Shown: positions 18,547 to 26,820 of the stretch, in pieces | How the letters are laid out: each line of letters opens with the position of its first letter | Position numbering within the stretch: the stretch's first letter is position 1 | DNA from: Actinomadura spongiicola | GTDB taxonomy: Bacteria > Actinomycetota > Actinomycetes > Streptosporangiales > Streptosporangiaceae | Reading direction: 5' to 3' | NCBI RefSeq assembly: GCF_003432485.1 | Contig: NZ_QVNQ01000001.1 | Location: 930,001 to 994,000 of the forward strand | Length of the DNA stretch: 64,000 bases | Program-made: the position numbers and the translations under genes | The notes under the pieces: generated by a model | What the model saw: only the letters and a program-made list of their open reading frames with translations | Database searches by the model: none | What the model was told of the DNA's origin: nothing

Positions 18547-18888
18547 TCAGGAGCAGGGGAAGGTCTTGACGGCCGTCGGGGTCTCCTTGAGCCGGTAGGT
18601 GCGGCTCGACGTCCCGACGCACTTGTAGGCGGCGCCGCCGGTGCCGGTCGCGGTCACGTTCACCCAGGAAGTGCCGGACTTGCGCTGGATCGTCGTGGGC
18701 AACGGGTTGTCCACGCCAGGGGGCTCGCAGTATCGCGACCGCGCTCCGACGACGGAGCCGTTGAAGTGCTCCAGCTCGATCGACAGGAAGCAGGCTCGTG
18801 CCTGCGCCGGTCCGCTGGACAGGGCGATGCCGGTGATGGCGGTGCCGAGCACGGCCGTGGCGAGTCCCGTACGGATGATGCGTGACAT
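18547..18888 (-). CDS. Small secreted Cys-rich protein, copy 2 of tandem pair
   Basis: A 113-residue precursor. MSRIIRTGLATAVLGTAITG... ending SGPAQA|RA is a clear Sec signal peptide (~30 residues). The mature ~83 residues contain four cysteines and the core YCEPPGVDNPLPTTIQ, KSGTSWVNVTATGTGGAAYKC and a YRLKE...FPCS terminus. It is ~55% identical by eye to the neighbouring product, with all four cysteines aligned. I do not recognise the family; two disulfides in a small beta-rich fold are expected. The ATG at 18888 follows a GGACACCG-rich leader only 14 bases after the upstream copy, so both are likely one transcript. Confidence 0.75.
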   Translation of the reverse strand: MSRIIRTGLATAVLGTAITGIALSSGPAQARACFLSIELEHFNGSVVGARSRYCEPPGVDNPLPTTIQRKSGTSWVNVTATGTGGAAYKCVGTSSRTYRLKETPTAVKTFPCS

Positions 18889-18902
18889 GTGTCGGTGTCC
18901 TT

Positions 18903-19247
18903 TCAGGAGCAGGGGACGGTGGTCTGTTTGCTGGGCGCTTCCTTGAGCCGGTAGGTGCTGGTGGCGGTGCCCTTGCAGACGTAGCTGGCACCTCCATCGC
19001 CGGTCGGCGTGACGGACACCCAGGTCGTGCCGCTCTTCTTCTGGATCGTGGTGGGCAGCGGGGACAGCACGTCGGGCGGGTTGCAGTAGATGGAGCGGTC
19101 GCCCAGTACCGCGCCCTGGAAGAGCTTGAGGTTGTTGCGCGTGATGCAGGTGCGTGCCTCGGCGGATGGGCTCGCCACCACCGTGGCGCCGGCGACGACC
19201 GTGCTGAGCGCCGCCGCCGACAGGGCCGCTTTCCTGACTCTGGACAT
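18903..19247 (-). CDS. Small secreted Cys-rich protein, copy 1 of tandem pair
   Basis: A 114-residue precursor with a Sec signal peptide (MSRVRKAALSAAALSTVVAG... ending SAEA|RT). The mature part shares with copy 2 the motifs GDRSIYCNPPDV, PLPTTIQKKSGTTWVSVTPT, GGASYVCKGT and TYRLKEAPS...PCS. Cysteines at four equivalent places indicate two conserved disulfides. It is the promoter-proximal gene of the pair and is divergent from the large LAL regulator at 19421, so it may be that regulator's target. A GTG at 19250 is an alternative start. Function unknown; an extracellular inhibitor, lectin-like or morphogenetic role would fit the size but nothing proves it. Confidence 0.78.
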   Translation of the reverse strand: MSRVRKAALSAAALSTVVAGATVVASPSAEARTCITRNNLKLFQGAVLGDRSIYCNPPDVLSPLPTTIQKKSGTTWVSVTPTGDGGASYVCKGTATSTYRLKEAPSKQTTVPCS

Positions 19248-19420
19248 CACGATTGAGGACCTTCCTGTCGTGTCGATGTGCCGGACACATGTCTACGGAC
19301 CGGGGGCGAGGCGGGGCATCGGTGAGCGTTGCCCATATGCCGGCGTACGGGGTGCCTACATCAGAGTTCGTGGTTCTCACGGATGGCGAGCGGACGCGAC
19401 CGGGTGTCACGATTGCGCAC

Positions 19421-22024
19421 ATGGCGGGGGCCATCATCGAGCGTGATTTCGAACTGGGAGTTCTCGCGGCGGCAGTGCGGGGCCTGCGAGCCGACAGCGC
19501 CGCGGGCGGGACGATCGTGCTGGTGACCGGGGAAGCCGGGATCGGCAAGACGAGCCTCGTCCGCGCCTTTCAGGAGGCGCACCGCGACGGGTTGCGCGTG
19601 CTGGTGGGAGCGTGCGACGACCTGATGGCGCCATGCGGACTGGGGCCGTTGCGGGAGGCCGCGTGCGGTACGGGTGGCCCGCTGGAACGGGCGCTGGGCG
19701 GGGCGAGACCGAGGGAGGAGGTCTTCGCCGCCGCGGCGGCCGAGTTCGGCGGGCCGGATCCGGCCGTGCTCATCGTCGAGGACGTCCACTGGGCCGATGA
19801 CGGGACACTGGACGTGCTGCGATACCTGGCGCGGCGGCTGGTGGACCTCAGGGTCGTGATCGTCCTGACGTTCCGAAACGAGGCGGTCGGTGCCGGCCAC
19901 CCCCTCCAGGAGTTCCTCGGGGAACTGGCCGGGGTCGCGGTACGGCGCGTGCCGTTGCGGCCGCTCACGCCCGCGGCCGTGGAGGCGCTCGCTGAGGGGA
20001 CGGGACGCGACAGCGCGGCCGTTCACGAGCTGACCGGTGGCAACCCGTTCTACGTGACCGAGGCGTTGGCGGTGCCTCCCGAAGTGATTCCGGAGACGGT
20101 GAGCGATGCGGTGCTCGCAAGACTCCGGCGCCTGGGGGATGCCTGCCGCTCGGCGTTGGAGCGACTCTCCGTGGTGCCCACCTACGTGGGGTTCGCGTTG
20201 GCGGAGGGCCTGCTCGGCGGACGACTCGACGTCCTGGCGGAGGCGGAGGAGCAAGGCATTCTGCTCGTCCGGGACGAAGGGCTCGCGTTCCGGCACGAAC
20301 TGGCGCGGCGGGCCATCGCGCAGAGCGTTCCCGCACTCCGGCGGCGCGAGCTCAACCGAGCCGTGGTCGCGGTGCTCCGCGAGCAGGAGAACCCCGACCT
20401 GGACCGGTTGGTGCACCATGCGGTCGAGGCCGACGACGTGGCCGTCATCCTGGCTTTCGCTCCCGAGGCGGGGCGCCGGGCGGCCCGCGCCGGATCGCGT
20501 CGGCAGGCGATCGCGCACTACGAGGCGGCGCTGCGACACGCGGGCGAACTCTCCCTTCGGGAAAGGGCCGCGCTTGTCGACGACTATGCCTGGGAGCTCT
20601 ACAACACCCATCGCTATCCCGAGGCCGTCCTCGCCGCGAGCGAGGCGGTCACCTTGTATGAGGGGCCGGGCGATCCGGTGCTGTTAGGGGAGGCGCTGGT
20701 AAGGCTGTCCCGGCACATCTTCATGACGGGTCGCACGGAGGAGGCCGAAGCGGCCGTGGTGCGAGCCGTCCGAGTGCTTGAGGACGCGGATTCACCGTCC
20801 GCGCTGGCGCAGGCGCATGCCAACCACGGAGCGTTCCTGGCTCTCACCGAGCGGGCGGAGGAAGCCATCCACCTGTTGCGGCAGACCATGAAGGAGGCCA
20901 CGAACGCGGGCAGAACCGATGTCGTCGCGTTGTCCGCCAACTACCTGGGAATGGCCGCGACCGAGGTGTACGGGCCGGACGGTGGCCTGCGCTTGCTGCG
21001 CGGAAGCCTCGCCCTGGCCAAGGGCGGCGGTCACCACGAACACACCGCTCGCGCCTACACGAACCTCGGCGAACTGCTCTATCGGTTCGGACGCTATGAC
21101 GAACTGGACGCCTCCCTGAAGGAAGGGCTGGCATTCGTGGACGACCACGGCTTCTGGTCCCACGCGTACAACCTGGAAGCGCATCGCTGCCTGCTGCATA
21201 TGCGACGAGGGGACTGGAACACCGCGCGGGAGGGACTGCGCAGACTTATCGAGGACGCGGGCGATCCCGGAATGCTTTACCTGTACAGCGTGCCGCCGTA
21301 CGCGAGGCTGCTGGCGCGCTGCGGAGATGAGCAGGCGGGGCCGCTGCTCGGCGAGGCGTGGGCAAGGGCACGGCGGCATCGGTCGCTGCTCGGGCTCGCG
21401 TACGCGGGAATCGCCTATGTCGAATGGGCGTGGCTGGCCGGAGCGCCGGAGGTCGCCGATCAGGTCCGCGACGTCCTCCTACCTCGAACCGAACGGCAGG
21501 GGGCCGCACCGCTCCGGGCAGAGCTCGTCCGGTACCTGGCGCGCATCGACCCGGGCGAGACCGGCTTCCCCGGCTGTCCCGAACCGTACGCGAGCGGCCT
21601 GCGAGGCGACTGGCAGAGCGCGGCGGCGGCGTGGCGACGGATCGGAGACCCGTACGAAACCGCCCTGGAGTTGGCCGAGGCCGATCAGCCCGGCCCGGTC
21701 CTGGAGGCGCTGGACATCCTGCGCGGCCTCGGCGCGACCGCTGCCGCCGGCAAGGTCCGGGCCCGGCTGCGCGCGCTCGGCGTGTCCCGGTTGCCGCGCG
21801 GACCGGCCGTGACCACCCGCACCCATCCGGCAGGCCTCACCGAGCGGCAGGCCGACGTCCTGCGACTGCTGGCACAGAACCTCACCAACGCCGAAATCGC
21901 GGACCGACTCGTCGTGTCGGTCCGCACCGTCGACCACCACGTCTCGGCCATCCTCGGCAAGCTCGGCGTCCGCTCACGCCGAGAGGCCGCCGCCCTGCAC
22001 GGCGCCCATGCCGAGACGCCCTGA
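19421..22024 (+). CDS. LuxR family transcriptional regulator with AAA ATPase domain (LAL type)
   Basis: An 867-residue LAL regulator. Residues ~1-160 hold the AAA/MalT-type ATPase with Walker A VTGEAGIGKTSLV (~35-47) and Walker B VLIVEDVHWADDG. The middle is TPR-like helical repeat (LGELLYRFGRYDELDASL, AHRCLLHMRRGDWNTAREGL). The C-terminus (~810-865) is a LuxR helix-turn-helix: GLTERQADVLRLLAQNLTNAEIADRL followed by VRTVDHHVSAILGKLGV. The ATG at 19421 opens the recognisable domain; longer in-frame starts to 19253 are not supported by family length. It is divergent from the two secreted Cys-rich proteins and probably controls them. Confidence 0.92.
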   Translation: MAGAIIERDFELGVLAAAVRGLRADSAAGGTIVLVTGEAGIGKTSLVRAFQEAHRDGLRVLVGACDDLMAPCGLGPLREAACGTGGPLERALGGARPREEVFAAAAAEFGGPDPAVLIVEDVHWADDGTLDVLRYLARRLVDLRVVIVLTFRNEAVGAGHPLQEFLGELAGVAVRRVPLRPLTPAAVEALAEGTGRDSAAVHELTGGNPFYVTEALAVPPEVIPETVSDAVLARLRRLGDACRSALERLSVVPTYVGFALAEGLLGGRLDVLAEAEEQGILLVRDEGLAFRHELARRAIAQSVPALRRRELNRAVVAVLREQENPDLDRLVHHAVEADDVAVILAFAPEAGRRAARAGSRRQAIAHYEAALRHAGELSLRERAALVDDYAWELYNTHRYPEAVLAASEAVTLYEGPGDPVLLGEALVRLSRHIFMTGRTEEAEAAVVRAVRVLEDADSPSALAQAHANHGAFLALTERAEEAIHLLRQTMKEATNAGRTDVVALSANYLGMAATEVYGPDGGLRLLRGSLALAKGGGHHEHTARAYTNLGELLYRFGRYDELDASLKEGLAFVDDHGFWSHAYNLEAHRCLLHMRRGDWNTAREGLRRLIEDAGDPGMLYLYSVPPYARLLARCGDEQAGPLLGEAWARARRHRSLLGLAYAGIAYVEWAWLAGAPEVADQVRDVLLPRTERQGAAPLRAELVRYLARIDPGETGFPGCPEPYASGLRGDWQSAAAAWRRIGDPYETALELAEADQPGPVLEALDILRGLGATAAAGKVRARLRALGVSRLPRGPAVTTRTHPAGLTERQADVLRLLAQNLTNAEIADRLVVSVRTVDHHVSAILGKLGVRSRREAAALHGAHAETP

Positions 22025-22140
22025 ACCGGAACCCGCTGCCGTCGTTCGAAACGCCGAGCAGTCCCGACAACTATGAGCGCGGCAAACGGACGAGCCGATC
22101 TCGGGAACTCTGCCAGCGGCCAAAAAGTCCGGCAACACTT

Positions 22141-22737
22141 TCAGGCCCGGTGGCGGAGCCTGTACCACTGCGGTTCGGTCTTGTTCATCGGCCAGCCCAG
22201 ACCCGCGGTCTCCGCGGGGTCGACGGTGAGCAGTTCCCACTGCGGGAACGCCTCCTCGACCTCCGCCTGGGACACCCCGCCTATGCGGGAGCGCATCCGG
22301 CTGGGGCCGAAGGCGAGGATCAGCAAGGTGGCGTCGCGCCTGGCGAGCGCGGAGACTCCCCGTCCCACAGCACTGCGCCGACCGGAGTCGAAACCCTGGA
22401 AGCAGCCGATGTCGAGGAAGAAATCGAACGTTCCAAGATCGGCCGACCGCAGATCCGTCACGTCACCCACGAGATAGGTGATCCCCGCGGTGTCGCGGCT
22501 CTTGGCGGCCTCGATCGCGGCCGGCACGTAGTCGATGCCCACCGCCTCCCAACCGCGCCGCGCGAGGTCCGGGGTGAACTGCCCCCGTCCGCAACCGAGG
22601 TCGAGCGCACGACCGAGGGGACGCGACCGGTCGCCCTCCTCGCGGTCCAACACGGCCGCGATGCTCGTGGCGGCCGCTTTCCCATAGCGCTCCCAAGGGG
22701 TGTACCCCAGACGGTACAGACGGGAGTAGTTCGTCAT
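22141..22737 (-). CDS. Class I SAM-dependent methyltransferase
   Basis: A 198-residue Rossmann methyltransferase. Motif I is ALDLGCGRGQFTPDLA, motif II VGIDYVPAAIEAAK and the acidic strand FDFFLDIGCFQG. ATG 22737 is preferred because GAGGAG lies 9 bases before it and the protein opens MTNYSRLYRLGYTPWERYG; an upstream in-frame start at 22773 lacks a site. The C-terminus resembles thiopurine/TehB-like small-molecule methyltransferases, but no substrate can be named. Directly upstream are two adjacent dyads (22786-22815) that look like its operator. Confidence 0.85.
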   Translation of the reverse strand: MTNYSRLYRLGYTPWERYGKAAATSIAAVLDREEGDRSRPLGRALDLGCGRGQFTPDLARRGWEAVGIDYVPAAIEAAKSRDTAGITYLVGDVTDLRSADLGTFDFFLDIGCFQGFDSGRRSAVGRGVSALARRDATLLILAFGPSRMRSRIGGVSQAEVEEAFPQWELLTVDPAETAGLGWPMNKTEPQWYRLRHRA

Positions 22738-22785
22738 CCAGGCTCCTCGTGCCAGGGGTCGCGCGCCGGTCACCTGCCGCCATCA

Positions 22786-22815
22786 ACTACAACCCATAGT
22801 ACTACGGACTGTAGT
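22786..22815 (-). promoter_or_regulatory. Two adjacent dyads, probable operator of the methyltransferase gene
   Basis: ACTAC-aaccc-ATAGT (22786-22800) is followed without a gap by ACTAC-ggact-GTAGT (22801-22815). The second is a perfect 5+5 inverted repeat around five bases, and the first differs at one position. They lie 49-78 bases upstream of the methyltransferase ATG, where a promoter is expected. The half-site ACTAC is close to the TACTACA-type sites of BlaI/MecI-like and some TetR repressors, but the spacer length differs by one, and no such regulator is encoded nearby. Confidence 0.5.
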
Positions 22816-23079
22816 GCATAGCCGGACGAGATGCTTCGGAAGCGGCATGAGACGTCCGGGCTTTGTCCTGTGGTGGCGGTGCGACCCTGCATCAGCCGCC
22901 TGTCCCCGCTACCGAGGTCGCTTGGGAGGACATGCGCTCATGCCATGAATTCTCATGTCGTCGCGGGTGACAGGTTTCGATGCGGGACGGCTTCAGGGTA
23001 AGCATTGGATCAGTCGACGAGCCTGCCAACCAAGCTTCCAGGGCTCGCCCTCGTGCTCTCCTGTTGACAAGGGAAAGAT

Positions 23080-23574
23080 ATGAGCCAGCTACTGAAGATC
23101 GCCAGTTTGCTCACCGTTGCCGACCACTACATGTTCGGGTTCGAGGACGAGCAAACCGTTGGCTCGTCGGAGCTGCTGCCCGATGAGGGCTCATGGATCG
23201 GCTGGGGAGAGCATGGCTTGATGATCTCGGTCATCACCGAATTGCCGGAGAAGGAAGTCCGCCTTGAATACTGCGGTGGCCCACCTCCCGACCCGGACGG
23301 CCATGAGATGACCGAAATCTCCACGGTGGCTCTACCAACCGGTTCGATCAGCCACTCCTTGCTTGCCGGCGGGATCGAGCACGACGTCTTTCGAATCCCT
23401 CCAGGCCGCTACGTGGTGCGCATATCGTCATGGGATCGTCAAGCCACCGCCCTCGAGTACCGGCAGGCCGGTGAGCGTAGCGACTTCGACCGCACCGATC
23501 CCGAGTTCGCTGCCGCTTACCAGCGACTCACCGGCAAGGAGAGGTATCTGATCCAGTTCTGGCCGGAAACCTGA
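23080..23574 (+). CDS. Conserved hypothetical protein, 164 aa
   Basis: A soluble, acidic, probably cytoplasmic beta-rich protein. Tracts such as MFGFEDEQTVGSSELLPDEGSWIGWGEHGLMISV, GGIEHDVFRIPPGRYVVRISSWD and KERYLIQFWPE have the look of an actinobacterial small conserved protein, but I cannot name the family. GGGAAAG upstream of ATG 23080 is a usable ribosome site. The 342-base gap before it contains the dyads of the methyltransferase gene and nothing else I can identify. It is followed by a short hydrophobic reading frame and a terminator. Confidence 0.7.
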   Translation: MSQLLKIASLLTVADHYMFGFEDEQTVGSSELLPDEGSWIGWGEHGLMISVITELPEKEVRLEYCGGPPPDPDGHEMTEISTVALPTGSISHSLLAGGIEHDVFRIPPGRYVVRISSWDRQATALEYRQAGERSDFDRTDPEFAAAYQRLTGKERYLIQFWPET

Positions 23575-23641
23575 TGCCGCGGGGGCTGCCATCGTCCGCA
23601 AGCTCCTCATCGCGCCGGCCGGCCTGGCGCTCGCGATCTCA

Positions 23642-23848
23642 TTGGTGGGGTTCCTGACGAGCTACTTCGGCGCTTCCGTCCTCGAACCGGGTGCTTGGGT
23701 GTCCGCCGGCAGAGTCGCCCAGCACCCGGACGCCGGACAGGCTGACCTGAGCGCGGCGACTGCGCGGGCCCGTCTCGTGCCGGATCGGGTTTCGTGCGAT
23801 TTCGGGCGGCGCAGCTCTCCGCGCCGCCGATCTGGCCAAGAACTTTGA
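23642..23848 (+). CDS. Short hydrophobic open frame, doubtful or fragmentary
   Basis: The frame downstream of the 164-aa gene encodes a convincing membrane segment (KLLIAPAGLALAISLVGFLT from 23600 on) followed by ~55 polar residues. It has no ATG, GTG or TTG before the TTG at 23642, which falls inside the membrane segment. Either initiation is non-canonical, or an upstream part was lost. It ends just at the terminator stem. It may be the tail of a small membrane protein; function unknown. Confidence 0.25.
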   Translation: MVGFLTSYFGASVLEPGAWVSAGRVAQHPDAGQADLSAATARARLVPDRVSCDFGRRSSPRRRSGQEL

Positions 23849-23880
23849 ACCCCCGGGCGCGTCCGCATCCGGGGGTTCAA
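23845..23880. terminator. Bidirectional intrinsic terminator
   Basis: TTGAACCCCCGG (23845-23856) and its exact complement CCGGGGGTTCAA (23869-23880) form a perfect 12-bp stem with a 12-base loop. The A/T-flanked ends serve both directions. It lies exactly between the rightward genes ending at 23848 and the leftward pseudo-protease gene ending at 23891. Confidence 0.85.
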
Positions 23881-23890
23881 CGGTGAGCCG

Positions 23891-26281
23891 CTAGAGGGCA
23901 GGTGGGAACACCCAGGTTTCGTTTCCGGGGCATTCGAGCAGCTTTCTTTCCTGGCGTAGGGCGCAGGTCTCGAACGGTGTCCAGATCCAATCGCTGTCCT
24001 TGGCGATCCTTATGCTGATCATCCCGGTCATGAACTGTCGGCCCGCGCATTCGTGGGGTGCGCCTCGGCACGAATGCGGCTGCTGGACTTTCAGAGTCGT
24101 ACACCAGCGCCGGTTGCACTCGGCGCTCTTCTGCGCACCGACCCACTGGTTCTGCGACTGCAGCCGTGCGGCGACCTTGATCTGGTCGATCCATCCGCTG
24201 TCGCAGGTCACCTCGCTTTGGGCCGCCGTGTCACTGCCGGTCAGCATGAACTCCGACCAGTGCCACTGGCCAGGTATGTGCATGTAGTAGGTGCACTCCA
24301 CGTTGAGCCGCGTTCGTGTCGAAGGGTTGTACGCGGTGTACCGCCGCTTATTGGTTTTCGGCGGGTCGGTGCGTGCGGTGCGGTCGTGCAATCCGGCGCT
24401 CTTCGCGGCGACGTCGGCTTTGCGACCCTCCCACCATGCGTTCCACAGGGACCATTTCTGAGCTCCGGTGCCGTTGCACGTCCACACCTGGAGTTGAACA
24501 CCCTCTACGGCCTGGTTACCAGGAACGTCCAGGCATCGGTTGGTGAGCGGGTTGTACAGCGACCCGTCGGCCCGGTGCGTCCAGGTGGTCTCGGGTCTGG
24601 CCGCGCAGCCGCCGCCGGTGACCTTGTCGCCGTCCTTGACCGGGCTGCTCGGCACCACCTGGAGGCAGACGTTCCTGTCGTCGATGCCCAGCGCCTGCAC
24701 CTGGCCCTGGCCGCCCGTGCCGGGAAGCCTGAACCCGGCCTCGCCGTAGCACCGTCCAGTCAGCGTTCCGATCTTGTCGAAGTCGCGGGCGCACATGTAG
24801 CCGTCTCCGGCGGAGGACATGAGCAGCCCGGTCGGATGGCCGGCGCTGCTCCACAGCGTGACGCCCTGCTCCTCGATGCTGATGCTTTCGTCGTTCTTGC
24901 AGGTCAGTCGGGCATTCGGATGCCCCTTCGTCGGTGAGGCCCACCGTACGGTGCCGTCACCCCGGGCCACCACGAGCTGCCCGTCTGTGCCGAACCGCAG
25001 CGTCCAGTCTCTGTGGTGGCGACCGTGGCCTTCGGTCCGCCAGCCGGATCGGGCGACGAGGCCGCCTTCGAACCACCACAAGAACTCGCGATTGTTCTCG
25101 CTGATGCACAGCGGTTCGAAACGGTCGCTGTAGGAACGGCTGTAACCCGTGGACGCCTCCAGGCTGTTGCCGGTGCCGCTGCGCCAGAGCAGCCTTCCAC
25201 CTTCGGTGATGCGGACGTCGCCGTCGTCACGGCATTCGAGACGGGCATTGGGATGGCCGTTGGTGCCCGACCACCACAGCTGTTTACCACCCTTCCATAT
25301 GACCAGGTTGCCGTCGGCGTGAAAGTGCAGGTACTGGGGTGTGTCTGCGGCGGCGAGCCGGTACCGGGTCATCGAGGTGTCGAGCACCTTCAGGAGCCCT
25401 TCGCCCATGCGCAGACGTGCGCCGCCGTTGGGGCTGTAGCAGGGGTAGACGACCTTGCCGGCGCTAATGTCCCACCAGCGGTCGTGCTTGGCGTCCAGGT
25501 AGGTGCGCGTGGTGGACGACTCCACCCATCCGGCGAGGTCGTCGACGCGGGTGCCGGTCGCCTCGGCGGTGGCGCCCTCGGGTGCGCCGTGACAGCCGAG
25601 CAGCCCGGATGAGGTGTGCACGGCGACCAGCTCGGGCTGGCGGTCACGGACACGGTATTCGGGCCCTCCCGCGTCGCCCTCGCATATGGCGGCCTTTCCG
25701 CCGCCAGCGGTGAGGCCGACCGTCGCACCGTTCACGCTCTGTACTGTGAAGTTCGCGACGTGTGCCCTGTCCGGCACCCAGTCCGTGTTGGTCCGCCCGT
25801 ACCCGGAGCCGGTGAGCGTCTCGCCCGCGGACGGTGGCGTACCGGCGATCCGAACGGTACGCCGGGCGGCCCAGCCGTCGATCTCGGCGAGGACGAGGTC
25901 ACGCTCGGGGTGCGTGACCAGCGTCAGGACCGGTCTTCTGAGGCCGCTGGCAGCGGAGGCCAGGGTGTGACGGCCCACGGTGGCAAAGGTCGCCGCAGGC
26001 ACCGGCACCTCGGCTCGTCGGCCTCCGCGATCGGCACGGGCCCCTGTCGCGGAGGGAAGGCAGGACTTGGCGGTCAGCACCCAGTTCGGCCGCACCAGGG
26101 CCCCGCTGCAGGCCCGCTGCGCGCCGAACTCCAGGCGTACGGTGAAGTCGGGATCGGTGAGCTCCTGCCCGCCGCCGATCGCCCGTGCCGGGGGCGCGGG
26201 CGCGACGAGCGTCGCGGCGAGCACCAGCCCGGTCAGGACGGCCACCCAGCGGCGCGAGAGGCGTGCCACGCCGCCGGTCAT
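23891..26281 (-). CDS. Secreted trypsin-like pseudo-protease with bulb-lectin and ricin-B-type domains
   Basis: A 796-residue exported protein. After a signal peptide ending ARA|IGGG (~34), residues ~35-275 follow the S1 trypsin fold. Two of the three catalytic residues are replaced: the TAAHC motif is TAKSC (Ser73 for His) and GDSGGP is GDAGGP (Ala204 for Ser). The Asp (Asp128 in ERDLVLAEI) remains, so it should not cleave peptides. Residues ~330-510 carry two bulb-type-lectin-like repeats (GTNGHPNARLECRDDGDVRI, PTKGHPNARLTCKNDESISI). Residues ~535-640 hold a ricin-B segment with NRCLDVPG and the QKW motif, and ~650-796 a Cys-rich tail of unknown type. ATG 26281 overlaps the upstream gene stop (ATGA), coupling it to a membrane-anchored partner. 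It is probably a carbohydrate- or protein-binding surface protein. Confidence 0.85.
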   Translation of the reverse strand: MTGGVARLSRRWVAVLTGLVLAATLVAPAPPARAIGGGQELTDPDFTVRLEFGAQRACSGALVRPNWVLTAKSCLPSATGARADRGGRRAEVPVPAATFATVGRHTLASAASGLRRPVLTLVTHPERDLVLAEIDGWAARRTVRIAGTPPSAGETLTGSGYGRTNTDWVPDRAHVANFTVQSVNGATVGLTAGGGKAAICEGDAGGPEYRVRDRQPELVAVHTSSGLLGCHGAPEGATAEATGTRVDDLAGWVESSTTRTYLDAKHDRWWDISAGKVVYPCYSPNGGARLRMGEGLLKVLDTSMTRYRLAAADTPQYLHFHADGNLVIWKGGKQLWWSGTNGHPNARLECRDDGDVRITEGGRLLWRSGTGNSLEASTGYSRSYSDRFEPLCISENNREFLWWFEGGLVARSGWRTEGHGRHHRDWTLRFGTDGQLVVARGDGTVRWASPTKGHPNARLTCKNDESISIEEQGVTLWSSAGHPTGLLMSSAGDGYMCARDFDKIGTLTGRCYGEAGFRLPGTGGQGQVQALGIDDRNVCLQVVPSSPVKDGDKVTGGGCAARPETTWTHRADGSLYNPLTNRCLDVPGNQAVEGVQLQVWTCNGTGAQKWSLWNAWWEGRKADVAAKSAGLHDRTARTDPPKTNKRRYTAYNPSTRTRLNVECTYYMHIPGQWHWSEFMLTGSDTAAQSEVTCDSGWIDQIKVAARLQSQNQWVGAQKSAECNRRWCTTLKVQQPHSCRGAPHECAGRQFMTGMISIRIAKDSDWIWTPFETCALRQERKLLECPGNETWVFPPAL

Positions 26282-26820
26282 GACGCCGCCTTCGTGCGCA
26301 GTTCGATCAGCGTCTCCGGGCCGTTGTCGGGATCGGCGCCCTCGCCGACGGGGGTCCATTCGTCCGGACGGATGTCGTAGGTCTTTTTGTCTCCCCCCTC
26401 AGTGATCAGGGTCGCTTTCGTCTGGTGCCGAACGCTGTCACCCTTGATGTAGTAGGTTTCGGGGATTTTCACCTGGAGAAACCCGTCAGTGCCCGGCCAG
26501 GCCCGGACGGTGAAACAGAGCAGACCTTTGGTGGAGGAGCGGACCTGGAGCAGTTCGCCCGGTCCGCACTCGGAGTATTCGATGAGACCGTTGCCCCCGA
26601 CCAGTTCGATGCCCCGCTCGGAGCCGATTTTCTGACCGTCGGGGTGCAGGCCGGTCTCGATGATTCCATGCTGCCCCGGCGGCGGAGCGGACGCCCGCCG
26701 CTCCTGCGTCGAGCCGGCCGAAGCGGCGGCCCGCCAGGCGAACATGAGCAGAGCCGCGAGGACGACGACGATACCGACCTTTAACAACGATGGGGCGCCG
26801 AGGGTACGAGGCCCAGACAT
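26278..26820 (-). CDS. Membrane-anchored extracytoplasmic protein of unknown function
   Basis: A 180-residue protein. One N-terminal hydrophobic helix (LLKVGIVVVLAALLMFAW, ~12-29) without a clear cleavage site suggests a type II anchored protein. The outer ~140 residues are beta-rich with a Cys pair (SECGPGELL... GLLCFTVRAW) and no known domain. Its stop overlaps the pseudo-protease start by four bases, so the two are made together and probably interact at the surface. Promoter elements should lie in 26821-26900. The pairing of a dead S1 protein with a membrane partner is unusual. Confidence 0.75.
   Translation of the reverse strand: MSGPRTLGAPSLLKVGIVVVLAALLMFAWRAAASAGSTQERRASAPPPGQHGIIETGLHPDGQKIGSERGIELVGGNGLIEYSECGPGELLQVRSSTKGLLCFTVRAWPGTDGFLQVKIPETYYIKGDSVRHQTKATLITEGGDKKTYDIRPDEWTPVGEGADPDNGPETLIELRTKAAS

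Noticed and set aside
22786..22815. BlaI/MecI operator assignment for the dyads
   Set aside because: The half-site is similar but the spacing is one base off and no penicillinase-repressor gene is in the window; only a generic operator is claimed.
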